Source of the DNA: Pyricularia pennisetigena
Lineage: Eukaryota > Ascomycota > Sordariomycetes > Magnaporthales > Pyriculariaceae
NCBI RefSeq assembly: GCF_004337985.1
Contig: NW_021940925.1
Coordinates: 310,001 to 374,000, forward strand
Direction of reading: 5' to 3'
DNA length: 64,000 bases
Below the pieces are notes generated by a model, which saw only the letters and a list, made by a program, of their open reading frames with translations, did no database searches and had not been told where the DNA came from. Positions within the stretch are counted from its first letter, which is position 1, and the number at the start of each line of letters is the position of its first letter. Shown here in pieces: positions 1 to 11,331 of the stretch. A program made the translations under genes and the position numbers.

Positions 1-599
1 TTAGTCTCTAATCCAATTTAATACTAATAGTTTCGTCGTAATTTAAATTGTAGAGATGACGGGCGTTTTCGTATTAATAATTTATTTCTAGTAGATTGCT
101 CAAATATCCGAAAGTTAAAACTTAAAGGGCCCGAAATGGTTGGATAATTACAAATCGGGGACCTTTTTTCTAACGACATAAAATTTAATGATATTATATA
201 ATTAAGATCTCCGTGGTATCCGTTTTTGTCCTGGTAAAATAGCCGAAAATTTGAAGAATGGGCAAAAAAGGATAAATGTAATTATAATTCTTTTATTTTT
301 AAGTATAATTTTACCGTAAACTATTATTCATTAGTAATACGTTTGAATAAATTCCAATTAATAGATTAACCCAAGCGTTTTACTATATTATATTTTATTA
401 GGTTAGTATTCCCGATACTCTCTACTATAACGTTTGACGTTTTGTTTATTACTAAGCTATTAATAACCTGTTTAACTTTTAAAAGGTTTTTTTAAATTTC
501 AATAGTCGCAAATATTGGTCTATAAATGTCGCGCGTAAAAACTATTTTTCACAATCATATTTTATTTTAAGTAAGCTCCGTTAATTATATGTGTTATTT
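1..599. other. AT-rich decayed sequence, nothing assigned
   Basis: Very AT-rich, with many in-frame stops on both strands. I see no recognisable protein motif, RNA gene or clear repeat boundary. It is probably the remains of a repeat adjoining the inverted-repeat structure that begins near 600. Confidence 0.4.
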
Positions 600-1175
600 A
601 ATATGTAATGGGTCTATTTTTATTTTTATATAAGCCACAACAAATAGTGCCTAAGTGGGGTTGTCGGGATTATTGGATTTTCCGGTATATTTTGTATTGC
701 ATGAGTTGCGATTTAATGGTTAACGAATGGGGTTAATTACCCTGTACCGGGTTTAACACCCAATATAGACTTACGAACCAACTACCCTCTAGTTAGTTAA
801 AACTTTTACCAAATTAATAAATAAATACGAACCCAGAAATCGTTTATATGGCAATAAGGGTTTTTTTTCAACAATTTATATAAAATAATATTTCGGAAAA
901 TCGAGTGCGGCACCGTAGCGCTTTTTGGCGTGCGGACCCCCATTTTAATATCGGAGGGTATATAAGGGAGATAAGGCAAAGTTTCTCCCACCAATCAATT
1001 TAAGTTATTAATCCCAAAATCAGTGTACCAGGTTAGTGTATTTAGTGCGTTTAAACCCTATAACTACAGGCTTAAAACCCCTGTAATTACAGGCCTTTTT
1101 AGCGCAACGAGCACCACGCCGCACCTAAGCTAATGCCTAAACCCCTATTAGCAACGCATATTATTAACAGGTTTA
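600..1175 (+). repeat. Left arm of a long inverted repeat
   Basis: This stretch is found again, reverse-complemented and diverged, at about 1525-1801 and 3561-3795; the right arm is split by a MULE-like element at 1802-3560. Shared landmarks are a block reading GGGTTTAACACCC near 750 (mirrored near 3665) and a block with GCCGCACCTAAGCTAATGCC near 1122 (mirrored near 1560). The arms flank a spacer of about 350 bp that carries a retroelement fragment. It could be two LTRs or two element copies facing each other. Boundaries are approximate. Confidence 0.6.
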
Positions 1176-1279
1176 AATACTATTAATAAATTATAATAAT
1201 AGACTAAGAGTTACATCAAGTTTCGTTTAATTTAGAAACCACCAGGTTAATCTTTTAAAATGCGGAAAATTCCAGATTA

Positions 1280-1465
1280 TTAATAATTAGAAAAGCTTCC
1301 CTGGCTGATACTTTGAGTTTTTCCCGAGAAACGCAATGTTGTAGTATAATTTGATATAGAACGGGCTTTACCCGTACATCTACTAACACTTCTGCGCGAA
1401 TTAATATCGGTTAATATATGGTTTTTCCCAGCGTAATAATTAAAAATAAAATTTAAATTATCCAT
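1280..1465 (-). pseudogene. Retroelement RNase H-end fragment
   Basis: The minus frame includes YYAGKNHILTDINSRR, which resembles the conserved end of Ty3/gypsy RNase H (the pattern YxxGKxNxxADxLSR). The rest of the 61-residue frame is not recognisable. It lies in the spacer between the two inverted-repeat arms and is a remnant, not a functional gene. A chance match to a degenerate motif is possible. Confidence 0.4.
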
Positions 1466-1524
1466 ATCATTAATGTATTGTATTTGGCGAATGGATAAAG
1501 TTTTTTCAATTAATTAGTATTAAT

Positions 1525-1801
1525 AACATGGTTGCTAACAGGGGCTTGGGCATTAGCCTAGGTGCGGCTTAATCCTAGGTCGTGCCATAAAGGCCTGTAA
1601 CCACGGGGTTTAATTGCACTAATGAAACTAATTTTGGGATTAATAACTTGAATTCATTCGTGGGGGAGATTTTGCTTTATCTCCCTAATATATCTTCCGA
1701 CATTAAAGTCGGGGTCCGCACGCCAGAAAGCGTTCCGATGCCGCAATTAATTTTCCGAAAAATGATTTTATATGGGTTTTTGAAAAAACACCTTTACCGC
1801 T
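1525..1801 (-). repeat. Right arm of inverted repeat, proximal part
   Basis: Reverse-complement match to roughly 880-1175. The arm is interrupted after 1801 by a MULE-like insertion and resumes at 3561. The last nine bases (1793-1801, TTTACCGCT) are the target-site duplication of that insertion. Confidence 0.6.
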
Positions 1802-3560
1802 TAGTCTCAGGGCTCATCCCTGAAGCCCAGAGCTCCACAATTGAGCGTGGCTCAATTGCGGCTTTGCAATGTACCTGTGGGTCCATCCAAAAAACGCTCT
1901 GGTTCAGGTTTGAGGACAACTTGTCGATTTTCGCCGTTTATGGCGGTATTTTTGGCATTTTTGCGACCGACATTCCTTTATTATTCCATAACCACGCACA
2001 ATATTAAAAAAAGAAAATATCGTTAGAAATAGCGTTTAGTACCGCTATTAGCAGCGAATTGTTTTATTTTATTATCTGTTATAACGGCCGAATTGGATAC
2101 CACCTGCCCTTAATCCGTTCATAGCGGTACTGGTTTTTCGATTTCTTTTTTCAATTTTCGATTTTTTTAATATTATTTTTAATTTTTAACAAAATTTTAT
2201 AGTTTTTGCACGTGGAGGGTCGTATATATATAATATATACCGCTATAATCAGATTTGGTGCAGATAATGTATTATATAAGCAGTTAAATAAACGAATAGG
2301 CAATATATATATTTTTTTATATATAATCTACAATCGAAACTCGCTTATATTTCTACCAATTTTGACTATAGTGAAGCCAAAGTCTCAGCGATTGGATTGC
2401 GTCTGTAGAGAAACGTCCACAAAGAGCCAAATCCACAGCACTGGCCCTTAAAGCTTTTTTATATTAAAAAATACTTATTGTATATTTTATAAATCTTTTC
2501 GCTTTATTTAATTAATTTTTTATTATTTCTGTTTTGCGACCAAGTTTTACGGTTTTTGCACGTGGGGTATGACTCATGCTTACATAATATAATAGTGCTA
2601 TCTGGTACACAAATTTAGTTATATAAACCGTTAAATAAGCGGATAGGTAAGGTGTGTATAATTTTATACATAATTTACAATCGAAACCTTTTCACACTTT
2701 TACCAATTTTTATAATAATGAAGCCAGAATTTCAGGGATTGTATTGAATATATAAGCAAGCGTCAGCGTAGAATCTAATTCACAATGCGCATTTAATTTT
2801 CTTTTTAATATAAAAAATGTTAAATTTGTGCCATTTTTCCATTTTTTGTTTTTTGAATTAAATAAAATTGCCAAAAAGAAGGTTAAGTAGTATTTTAATA
2901 AAGACTCGGAAAAGAATGGTTAAATCAGAAGTTTCCCTAATCTTACTTTTATTTGCGAAAATTATTCAGCTTTTTAATAAATTGATAATTTATATAGAAA
3001 TCCTAATAAAAGGTCGGTTTTAAACGACAACTGCATGCACTTTGTATTTCTAAGTCCGCTAAATAATTAATACTATTATTTGAGTTTAAGTCAATATTAT
3101 ACTGTATGATTTAAAATAATAATTAAATATAATAAAAAATTACAAATCTTATTTAATATTTCAATATCTTTCCAAATACATTGCATAAAAAAACGCGGTT
3201 TTCAGCAAAAGGATTCCCAAAATCCAATTAGTTTATCGCAAATCAATTCACACTTTTACGACTTTTGTTTAATTTTATATTCGAATATTTAATTGTACAC
3301 CGTGGTTACACCATTTGTTTTACTATTATAATGCGTATATAGTATATATACCCGCAATAAACGGCGAAATGCGACAAATTATTGCTGGTAATACTGGCGT
3401 ACCGCCATAAATGGCGAAATACGACAAAATGTCCTCAGACTAGAACGAGCGCGATCTTTTCGGCCAATGTAATTGGTCGAAACACCATGTGGTTAAAAGG
3501 TATATGGAGCGTTCGGTCCCTACTGCGAAGCAGGGGGCTCTAGTTTAAGCACTGAGACTA
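1802..3560 (+). mobile_element. Non-autonomous MULE-like element, copy A
   Basis: It starts TAGTCTCAGGGCTCA and ends in the inverted form CTGAGACTA. The 9-bp duplication TTTACCGCT lies at 1793-1801 and 3561-3569, and a 9-bp TSD is the hallmark of Mutator-like transposons. About 1.76 kb with no transposase frame. Inside are subterminal inverted blocks around the palindrome CGCCGTTTATGGCGG and two related internal subrepeats, each starting near a CACGTGG motif (about 2209 and 2558) and each carrying a GCGGATAGG-like core and a run reading CCAATTTT. At least six relatives occur in the window. The superfamily is inferred from TSD length and termini only. Confidence 0.75.
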
Positions 3561-3795
3561 TTTACCGCTATATAGACGATCTTTGGGTTCGCACGTATTG
3601 GCTAATTCAGTGAGATTTTCAACCTGACATAGGGTAGTCAATTCGTCATTATAGGGTGGGTGTTAAACCCGGTACAGGGTATTTAACCCCATTCGCTAAC
3701 CATTAAATGGCAATTCCTACGATATAAAATTTAACGGAAAATCCGACACCCCGACAGCCCCACTTTGGCACTATATACTGTGGTTTATATATAAC
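3561..3795 (-). repeat. Right arm of inverted repeat, distal part
   Basis: Continues the right arm beyond MULE-like copy A. It is the reverse complement of about 640-800, including the stretch that reads GTTAAACCCGGTACAGGG here and CCCTGTACCGGGTTTAAC near 740. Confidence 0.6.
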
Positions 3796-3879
3796 TAAAA
3801 GTGGACTCAATCCATGCTATATCACGCATATAACTGACACGTCCATTGTAATTTTATAACTCGATTCGTATTCTTTCTT

Positions 3880-4370
3880 AGTGGAACATTTCAATGGTTA
3901 AAGTTTTAAATCATGTGCTCGGTTTTAATAGCAAATTTTAGAAATTCTTTTCAAAATTTACTATTATACGCTTTAGTGACCTACCTTTTGTATCAATATA
4001 TGCAGCTTTTCCGTATTATGGTGGCCAAGCCTTTTATATTATTTTTGGAGCTTTTACTTAATAAAAAAGGTTATCGTTTGCGTAGGATTCATCCCAAAAA
4101 ATAAATAATTTTATCTGTTATTATTGGTATTTTTATACCAGTTTTCCGCACGTTAGCGTTATCCAGGCTAATAAAATGAAATTCAAAGTCTTTAATATCG
4201 TATAAATAGAGAAGAAATGCGATTTGTGCATCCAAAATATAATAAATAACCGTTCCCAATACGTTTTCCATCTTTATAATTCGAAAGGTTACTATGATTT
4301 CGCCTAACCCGAATCGCATTTCTATGAATCCTGGTATCCAACTAATTTGTGCGCGCAGATTTCTTTCCAA
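3880..4370 (-). pseudogene. Decayed Ty1/copia protease region
   Basis: The minus frame at 4089-4370 reads FGLGEIIVTFRI, NVLGTVIYYILDAQIAFLL and then a D/LDN block. This matches the layout of the fungal copia polyprotein around the aspartic protease and the short stretch after it (G-x-I, then a block like VLDAQIPFLLSLxDM). The frame breaks below 4089. The catalytic protease motif is not visible. Treat it as a relic of a copia polyprotein transcribed leftward, separate from the better-preserved copia half at 6452-9469. Confidence 0.45.
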
Positions 4371-4749
4371 ACATACTAATACCCGGCACTTTCCGGCTGC
4401 GGATGTACGTGCAGCTCCTAGACCCCATAATCTTTTTTGGCAAATTATGCTATATTAATTATATAATGAAATTTGGTTTATTTGTTATATTCAGTTTATA
4501 ATATATATATTTTCTCCTGTTGCGTAATAAATATACGTTCAATTCTGCAAAAATTGTGCGAAATGGTATTTATTATTTTCGTTTTCGTTTTCGTCGTAAA
4601 CCCTATATTTATCGTCGTACGCTTACGGTTTATTTACCTCCCAATTTATTCAAAACTGGTTTCAAGTTTTTCCATATTATTCCTAATATTCTGTATGTTC
4701 CATGGTGTTTTAAAGGTGCGTTCTCATTCCTTTTTAGTCTATTTCCACG
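4371..4749. other. AT-rich spacer between retroelement fragments
   Basis: Short overlapping plus-strand open frames occur here (about 4473-4789), but they have low-complexity, stop-prone composition and no motif. I regard them as chance frames in decayed retroelement DNA. Confidence 0.4.
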
Positions 4750-5215
4750 TGTTACGATCAAGGTATCTGGTAACCTGTTCTTAGGGTAAAATATAGTGGG
4801 TTAAAGCAATTAAGCGCTGGTTTGGATAGCCTGGGGTTAATCGGGGGTTATTGATGATTGGGGTGAAACTATAATCGTTTTGAAGTAAATATTAATGTCA
4901 ATTAACATTTAATTGTTGTGAAGCAATTTTAAAATCGAATTTATTTACGTAGTATTAAACATATTTTATATATGTTGTATTCCGGGTATAGTGTGCTTGA
5001 TAAATTCTATAACTAATATATTATCTGTCCGGCTATACTTGGTATGCAATATATCAATTATATTCATTTTTGGCAGTTACGGAAAAATACGTAATCCATT
5101 TTTTTATATAATCTTTTATCCAATTGGTCGGTGGTTTTTTTATACAGATATTATTTGGGAAGGATATAACCCCACCTGGCCTTATCAGCACCGACCCAAT
5201 TATTTAACGGTAATA
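4750..5215 (-). repeat. LTR of gypsy family 1 (diverged copy)
   Basis: Begins TGTTACGATCAAGGTATC, the same as the LTR at 53966, and ends in a degraded TCGTAACA equivalent. It shares with the other copies the blocks GGTAAAATATAGTGGGTTAAA, GTCGGTGG and ACCTGGCCT. The LTR ends form the inverted pair TGTTACGA/TCGTAACA. This is the most diverged of five LTR copies in the window. It is the 3-prime LTR of a truncated leftward element. Confidence 0.75.
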
Positions 5216-6451
5216 TCAAATCTCCGTTTTTTGGCTAAATCCCTTCGGCTTTAAATAGTTTATATTCCCCTCATTTCCATTTGTTTATTTTATTTCTTTT
5301 TAATCATTCTTCGGCGTTATACTTAATCGTATAGCTGAGTTTCGCGGTTGTTCGTCCACCGTTCGTTGCGACGATTTGCGTTTTGTGCTTTTTTTTCGGC
5401 GGTCGAAATGTTTCTTTATATTGCTTACAAACTGTAAAAATTGTAAAATGCGCTATATTATTTCCAGATCTTTTTCGTTATATTAAATTTATTCGTTTTA
5501 ATCGTTCGCGGTACGACGTAATGGGCATTTTTCGAAAACAGCTGCATAAAATCGCGGTTTAATATTCGAAATTGCAATCCGAATTGGAAACGGCGGAGAA
5601 AAAGGTTTTCCATTTACGAAAATGAAAAAGAAACGTGGTGTAAAAAAAGAATAAAAACGGTTCGTCGTAATATTAATACTTTAAAAGATTGAATCGGATA
5701 AAATGCGAAAAAATAAAGCCGGCAAAACGGCGCCGGTCGGCCGAAACTTTTCCCGAAATATCCCTCAAATTGTTTTTTCCGGGTTCTTATTTCGCTTGGG
5801 ATTTTTTCGCAATAGGTTTTTTAGATCCGTTTTTATTGGACGAAATAAATGTTTTTGCGCGATCTCTTTTAAATAAATTATCATTTTAATCGTTTTTATT
5901 GTCGTGGTTAGTATTTATCATTTCTTGAACAAGTTCGTCCGGTAATATATTTTCAAACTTTAATCGGTCCCTAGTTTTGGGAATAGTCAATGGCGTTTTT
6001 TTAAATCGTTTTTCTTTGGTTAATTCGTTCGCAAATTCAATGCCTGGTAACATTGGCGGAAGAGCTTTTAGTAATTCTGTAGGTAAAAAAAAAGATCTTT
6101 AAATATTGGTTTCGTATCCATAATTTTCCTATTTAATAAAGTACTTTGTTTTGCCGTAGTTGCGTTTGTAATTTAGTATTTGTTTGACTTTATACGTTTT
6201 CCTTACGTTAATTTCGACTGCTTTTTATTTATTAGTGCCGTATAAAATTAAATCCAACAAAAATACGTAGAATAATGGGTGGACCTGTTAAGTTCTTAAT
6301 AATAATAATCTGTGATTGGTTTTGCTGGTTTGTCTATTAATTTTAAAAAGTCCCATTTTTCAGAATCGAATTTATTATTCAATCGTTATTTTTATTATTG
6401 CTTCCAATAAAACAAACGCTATTTTCTTTTGTGAAAAAGAGTCTTTTTATC
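5216..6451 (-). pseudogene. Gypsy family 1, 3-prime internal fragment (RIPed)
   Basis: Collinear with 54410-55690 of the full-length gypsy element: the same spacing of pol 3-prime and untranslated sequence follows the LTR. It contains blocks equivalent to the region coding the integrase C-terminus and chromodomain-side tail on the minus strand, broken by stops. It ends abruptly at 6451 where a copia LTR starts. Plus-strand frames here, such as 5689-5889, are shadows. Confidence 0.65.
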
Positions 6452-6909
6452 CGTGAACATAGCTAGCGAAGGGCTAATTACATTAGCTACACTGTATCTC
6501 CCTATAATAGCCAGCACAGGCTCATTTGATCAGTCACCCTGCATTGAATAAATAAATACAAAACAAATAACAAGTATACGCGTTTATACACAGAAAGCCT
6601 TCTATATCACGTCTTTGTTCATAGTTTTAACAATAAAACAGATACGTTATATACAATCCAGCTTAAGGGTATAATGCACGTACCATAATCTATATTATAT
6701 ATACGTTGTTAAAATGCATGAGTTTGGATCCCGTTGAGGTCGTAGATTTTCTGGGCATATATAAACACAATAAACCCCTAGTCTCAATGGGCCGTTAGGC
6801 TCAATAGGCTGGCAGGTTAGTTATATAAATAAGGCCACCTAACCTGACCGCGCATTCTGGCAATCCGGATCGAAGATCCGCACCCACGGATTCGAATCCG
6901 TAATTCACA
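6452..6909 (-). repeat. Ty1/copia LTR
   Basis: The ends are inverted: CGTGAACATAGC on the left (the first T mutated to C) and TAATTCACA on the right, giving TGTGAA/TTCACA. A second copy exists at 45781-46129 plus 52617-52769, split by insertions, and confirms both boundaries. Being left of leftward-reading pol sequence, it is the 3-prime LTR of the element at 6910-9469. Confidence 0.75.
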
Positions 6910-7078
6910 ATCTAACCTCAAATTGAAAACCTTTATTAATTGAACGATTTAAAGAATCAATTGTGCAGCAATAATATATCATCTTTATCACCCGCTGGCA
7001 AACGGTTATCTGCCATTTTAACGTTCCATTTACCTTATACCTAATCAACTTTTCCCCGCGTTTAAAATGAGACTTATC

Positions 7079-7540
7079 CTATCCAGTAACCTCCTTACAA
7101 GTTATAAACCCGCATTGGCTCACACTAACGAAATCGATACGAATACCATCAGCAAGCATCTGTTTAGATTCCAGGTATTCAAGGGTCATTAATCCTTTTA
7201 TAACCAATTCCCGTACGTAATAAAATTTTAATAACGCATAATTAGTACTTTGATGATGTATTAGGTTATATGGGTTAGCTATAAAACCTGTATTATTTCC
7301 AAATACTGCATCAAAACCTTTTATAGGTAGTTTAACTCTTAAAGATAGGTTTTTAAGCCATTTTGCTTCACGCAGGGTTACCACGAAGGCATCGGTTTCG
7401 GCTTTTGGAATATTCAAAGCTATAATATTAACCTTTTTGCACTTCCACGTTATAGGGCCCCTAAATAAGGTATACAAATATCCGTAAATGGGTTTTGAAT
7501 TTTCCCTAACCCAGGCAAAATCGCTTTTATTAAGACCCAA
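7079..7540 (-). pseudogene. Ty1/copia RNase H domain (relic)
   Basis: Longest surviving frame of a copia polyprotein. It shows in order GPITWKCKKVNIIALN (copia pattern PxxWxSKKQxxxAxS), KAETDAFV (AEYxA), a DNQGA-like GNNTGF, NPYNLIHHQSTN (NPxxHxRxKH), then YYVRELVIKGL and ADGIRIDF (ADxxTK). The reading starts without an ATG because upstream pol is broken. RNase H normally degrades the RNA of the reverse-transcription hybrid. Several conserved acidic residues appear substituted, as expected after RIP and drift. Confidence 0.75.
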
Positions 7541-7699
7541 TAATTTAAAGCCTTTAGAGCCCCCTACTAAAAAGTCAGTTGCTAATTTAGCTTTTAATAC
7601 TTTGTTCCCTTAATAAATAAATAAGCATTTAATACCCGTTTAATAACGTGATAGGTTTTTAACTGCTATTAAGTCGATTATAATAGCTTTTGTTAAAAA

Positions 7700-8340
7700 A
7701 CTTGAAAGCCACTGAACCGCAAAACCGATATCCGGGCGCTTTAATAGTTTAACATAAATTAAAGTACCGATAATGCGTGGAAATTTTCAATGTTCAACGT
7801 ATTTACGGGCTTATTCCAACTATATTATAATATCCCCAGTTATGAAAGAGTAAATATAAACATGTAATTAATGAATCCGAACGTTGCTAATATTTGCTTT
7901 ATAAATTGATTTTAATGGAGCTAAGTTAGCCGCTTAGGCCTACCGCTTACAATTTAAACGCGTTAAAAACAGGCTGTAGGGCTCTTGTTTTCCAAGGCGT
8001 AGACATTATTAAGACGGGTTTTCAAATCCTAAATATATTGCAACTTAGGACCTATTAGCTGGTAATCGTTTACAAAAATAACGATAAAATGTTTGGATTT
8101 AAGGTTACAAAAAATAGCGGGATTACAGATTAGCGGTTTAAAACCTTTTTTGAAAAATGGGGTATTTAGTTTATTTTGCTATATTTTTAGGTCCTATTTC
8201 AAACCGTATACCGCTTTTTCCAACTATATAACCCGCATATTTTTCGGATTATAACCCATTTCCACTAAGACTTAAGCGGTAATAGGGTTACAAAACTTAA
8301 CCTATTCGTTAAAACCGTTTGGAGTGTGCAAATAAATACG
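7700..8340 (-). pseudogene. Ty1/copia reverse transcriptase relic
   Basis: Minus-strand reading through stops gives EKAVYGLK (copia KALYGLKQ) near 8200 and, after about 60 codons, FIVIFVNDYQLIG near 8090, the degraded YVDDLLI polymerase box. The order and spacing fit copia RT upstream of the RNase H at 7079-7540. Multiple stops make it non-functional. Confidence 0.65.
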
Positions 8341-8689
8341 AACGCCGGTAAAGTAACTATGTAAAAACACACCGATAAAATCAATTTATTTTATTTCACA
8401 ATTTTGTACACTAACTATAACTGATAATATACGCCAGGTATGTGGTATATTAGTGTTAGCAAAAGCTTCAATACAATTCAAGCCTTCGACCATTTAAAAA
8501 CCCATAATAATAAGCCTAGTTTGGTATTTTCTAGGCCTATTATTTTACCCTTTCTAAATCTGAATACCGGCCGGGTAAAAACGAGTTTACGACTTACAGG
8601 CGTTTTAATTTTAATGATGAAACGGAACGTTTTTAGATCAAGAATTCAATCGAATTCAAACGTCGAAACAGCTTATTACTTAGCATCTT

Positions 8690-9469
8690 AAAGTTTTTTT
8701 AACGTTTGTTAGTCGCTTTTTGGTTCGCCGTACTGAGCGAATAATTTTGTTATTTCTTTTTAACTTGAAAATAAAAATCATGCACGTAATTTATATCCGT
8801 AAAATCTGGGTTTTCGAACTGCGAATCTAAATCCATATTTTGTATTTGAAGTGTTGAAAACACCGGAATTTCCGCTATTGTAGGTATTGGATTAGGTACC
8901 GCTACCGTTAAAGGTTTTGGGGGGCGAACGGTAGTTTATATAGGTTGGGCAGGTATTGTATTCCCAGGGTTCAAATGCCCTGTGGCGGGTGATACTTACC
9001 CTATAACGGGCTATAACTGCCCTGTATTTTCAAGGTCTATAAACCCTGTGACAGGTGAAAAATACCCTATTTTTTCAAAGCATTTCAAGGGATAATTATC
9101 CGCTGGAACGCTGTTAATTTCATTTTCCGGTTTAAAGTTAGGATCTCCTTTTAATTTTATATTTTCCTTTTGAAAGATTTGTAGCGTGTCCCCTAACACA
9201 GCCAGGTTATTAGTGGTTACACCCTGTAAGACGATTCCGGTGAAGGTTTTATATATGGCCTGTTCAGCGAGTGTATAAATTAACGTTTAAGACTTCGATA
9301 AATGGGTAAAAGTTTGACCGTTTCGGTGCGGGGAGCCAATTTATTAAATTTCTAGCCTTTCCAGCGGTATAATAGCTTGATATACAGTATTAATAGCCCC
9401 AAAATGCTTTAAATTGGATTTATGCGCTAATTCAGGTTAGAATGTGGGATAGAATTCCTCGTAAAATGT
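8690..9469 (-). pseudogene. Ty1/copia linker and integrase C-end relic
   Basis: Minus frames here (best 9011-9199) are hydrophilic and Pro/Thr rich, like the poorly conserved stretch between integrase and RT in fungal copia elements. LKHFGAINTVYQAI near 9390 resembles the end of the integrase fold. The element is cut at 9469 by Fot1-like copy 1. No further copia sequence was recognised on the far side of that transposon. Confidence 0.5.
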
Positions 9470-9471
9470 TA

Positions 9472-11329
9472 ACGTTGGGCTCCACATCTCCGACCCCCCT
9501 AAAGTCCGGCCCCTAAAAATATCTACTCAGCCACGTCAACCCTTTGTTTTATTTTATAAATATCTAGACGAATTTTTCACTTTAGAACTTGCATTTTGAA
9601 GATTCTTGCTCCAAACTTTCCAATGAAACAGTACACTGAAAATCAGCTTCTTGCTGCCATTTCTGACATAAGAAATGGCAAATCAGTTCACAAAACCTCG
9701 CAAAAATGGGGTATTCCTCGGAGTACCCTTCACGATCGTTTAAAGGGGGCCCAGTCAATTCAACAAGCGAAAAGATTTTGTCAAAGGCTTTCACAGGAGC
9801 AGGAGACCTATTTGGCAGATTGGGTACTTGCGCAGGCCGCGTTAGGCCTTCCGCCAACGCATCAAGAACTACGCTATTTTGCGGAACGAATTCTTCAGGC
9901 CGCCGGAGAAAGAAAAAGCCTTGGGAAACATTGGGTTAGCCGTTTTATAGCCCGATATCCAATTTTGAAAACCCAAAGGCCCCGGCGAATAGAAAATGCC
10001 CGGGTTAATGGGGCTACAACCGAGGTAATTAAATCTTGGTGGTCCTATTTGAAAAATCCCGTTATCGATACTATAAAACCGGCCAACCGTTGGAATATGG
10101 ACGAAACAGGTATAATGGAAGGCAAAGGATCTAATGGCCTGGTGTTAGGGCGTAATAAAATCCGGCCATTACAGCGAAAAGAGCCTGGAACGCGGGGTTG
10201 GACGAGCATAATCGAATGTGTATCAGCTACGGGGGCTGTTATACCTCCCCTCGTTATATTTAAGGGGAAAAACGTACAGCAACAATGGTTTCCAGCTGAT
10301 TTAAGTCCTTTCGATACCTGGCAATTTCATGCAACAGAAAACGGGTGGACAAATAATGAAACAGGTATCGAATGGTTAAAAAAGGTGTTTATTCCAAATA
10401 CCCAACCTTTAACTCCTGAAAAGCGTTTATTAGTTCTCGACGGCCACGGATCACACGTCAGCGACGAGTTTATGCTTGTTTGCCTCCAAAATAATATTCA
10501 GCTTTTATATTTACCTCCTCATTCGTCGCACGTTCTTCAACCGTTGGATTTATCGGTTTTTGGGCCGTTAAAGGAAGCTTATCGACGTCACCTGGGATTT
10601 GTAAACCAGTTTTGCTGTTCAACGGTTGTTGGGAAACGAAACTTTCTACTTTGCTATCGAAAAGCCAGATCAAAAGCATTTATAGCAAAAACCATTCAAT
10701 CTGGTTGGCGTACGACGGGGTTATGGCCGGTGAACTTGGCAAAACCACTTTTAAACCCGTTTTTATTAGAAAATAGCAACGCCAACGTCGAAAAAGGTAG
10801 AAATAACGGCTTCCAAAGGGATAAAACACCGGAAAGCCCAACCCAAAAAATTAACGACCAATCTTTACTTATTTGGAAAACCCCTAAAACGACCCGAGAT
10901 ATTCGACTTCAACTACAGGAAATTTCCCGGTCCGAAAAAAGTAACGCCACTTCACGGCTTTTGTTTGCAAAAGTCCAAAAAAGCTTCGAAACCAAGGATA
11001 TCTTATTGGCTGAAGCTCAGCAAAAAATCAGTTTGTTAAAAGCAAAATTGGAGGCGGTACGGCCGGTCAAAAGGAAAAGGGTAATTCCGGATCCCAACGA
11101 GCTTTTGGTCAGCAAAAAAAACGTTTATGAAGCACAGGAAAATAATAGGGACTGTTTAGAGGATTTGAACGATGGAGAAGAGGTTAGCGAACCGGGAGAG
11201 CCTGACAATGATTGTATTATTGTGCGTTGATAGGTTTACATTTAAATCGGTTTATAAAAGGGGTATTTCGTCGTTACATTTTTCAAGGGGGCCGGACTTT
11301 AGGGGGGTCGGAGATGTGGAGCCCAACGT
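9472..11329 (+). mobile_element. Intact Fot1/pogo-type transposon, copy 1
   Basis: 1858 bp with a perfect 42-bp terminal inverted repeat beginning ACGTTGGGCTCCACATCTCC. It is flanked by the TA dinucleotide target duplication at 9470-9471 and 11330-11331, and carries one transposase gene. Copies 2 and 3 in this window are the same length and almost identical. There is no RIP-type damage although the neighbouring copia is heavily damaged, so insertion is recent. The left flank is RIPed copia and the right flank is unRIPed DNA, which is unusual for a simple insertion. Confidence 0.95.
9623..11230 (+). CDS. Fot1/pogo-family transposase (535 aa)
   Basis: DDE transposase of the Tc1/mariner superfamily, pogo/Fot1 branch, which cuts and pastes its own element at TA sites. 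The frame is open from a TTG at 9596, but the first ATG is 9623 (MKQYTENQLLAAI), giving 535 residues. An N-terminal helix-turn-helix of the psq type covers about residues 3-45, and a CENP-B/Tc5-type DNA-binding domain about 50-115. The DDE_1 core follows, with catalytic aspartates in WNMDET (160), VLDGHGSH (273) and LQPLD (309); the last two are 35 residues apart. A Lys/Glu-rich coiled segment lies near the C-terminus. Uninterrupted, so probably active or recently so. This copy has Thr in ESPTQK where copies 2 and 3 have Asn. Confidence 0.95.
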   Translation: MKQYTENQLLAAISDIRNGKSVHKTSQKWGIPRSTLHDRLKGAQSIQQAKRFCQRLSQEQETYLADWVLAQAALGLPPTHQELRYFAERILQAAGERKSLGKHWVSRFIARYPILKTQRPRRIENARVNGATTEVIKSWWSYLKNPVIDTIKPANRWNMDETGIMEGKGSNGLVLGRNKIRPLQRKEPGTRGWTSIIECVSATGAVIPPLVIFKGKNVQQQWFPADLSPFDTWQFHATENGWTNNETGIEWLKKVFIPNTQPLTPEKRLLVLDGHGSHVSDEFMLVCLQNNIQLLYLPPHSSHVLQPLDLSVFGPLKEAYRRHLGFVNQFCCSTVVGKRNFLLCYRKARSKAFIAKTIQSGWRTTGLWPVNLAKPLLNPFLLENSNANVEKGRNNGFQRDKTPESPTQKINDQSLLIWKTPKTTRDIRLQLQEISRSEKSNATSRLLFAKVQKSFETKDILLAEAQQKISLLKAKLEAVRPVKRKRVIPDPNELLVSKKNVYEAQENNRDCLEDLNDGEEVSEPGEPDNDCIIVR

Positions 11330-11331
11330 TA

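Noticed and set aside
9706..9939. Overlapping frame inside the transposase N-terminus (and equivalents in copies 2 and 3)
   Set aside because: Shadow frame; the transposase frame carries all conserved motifs.
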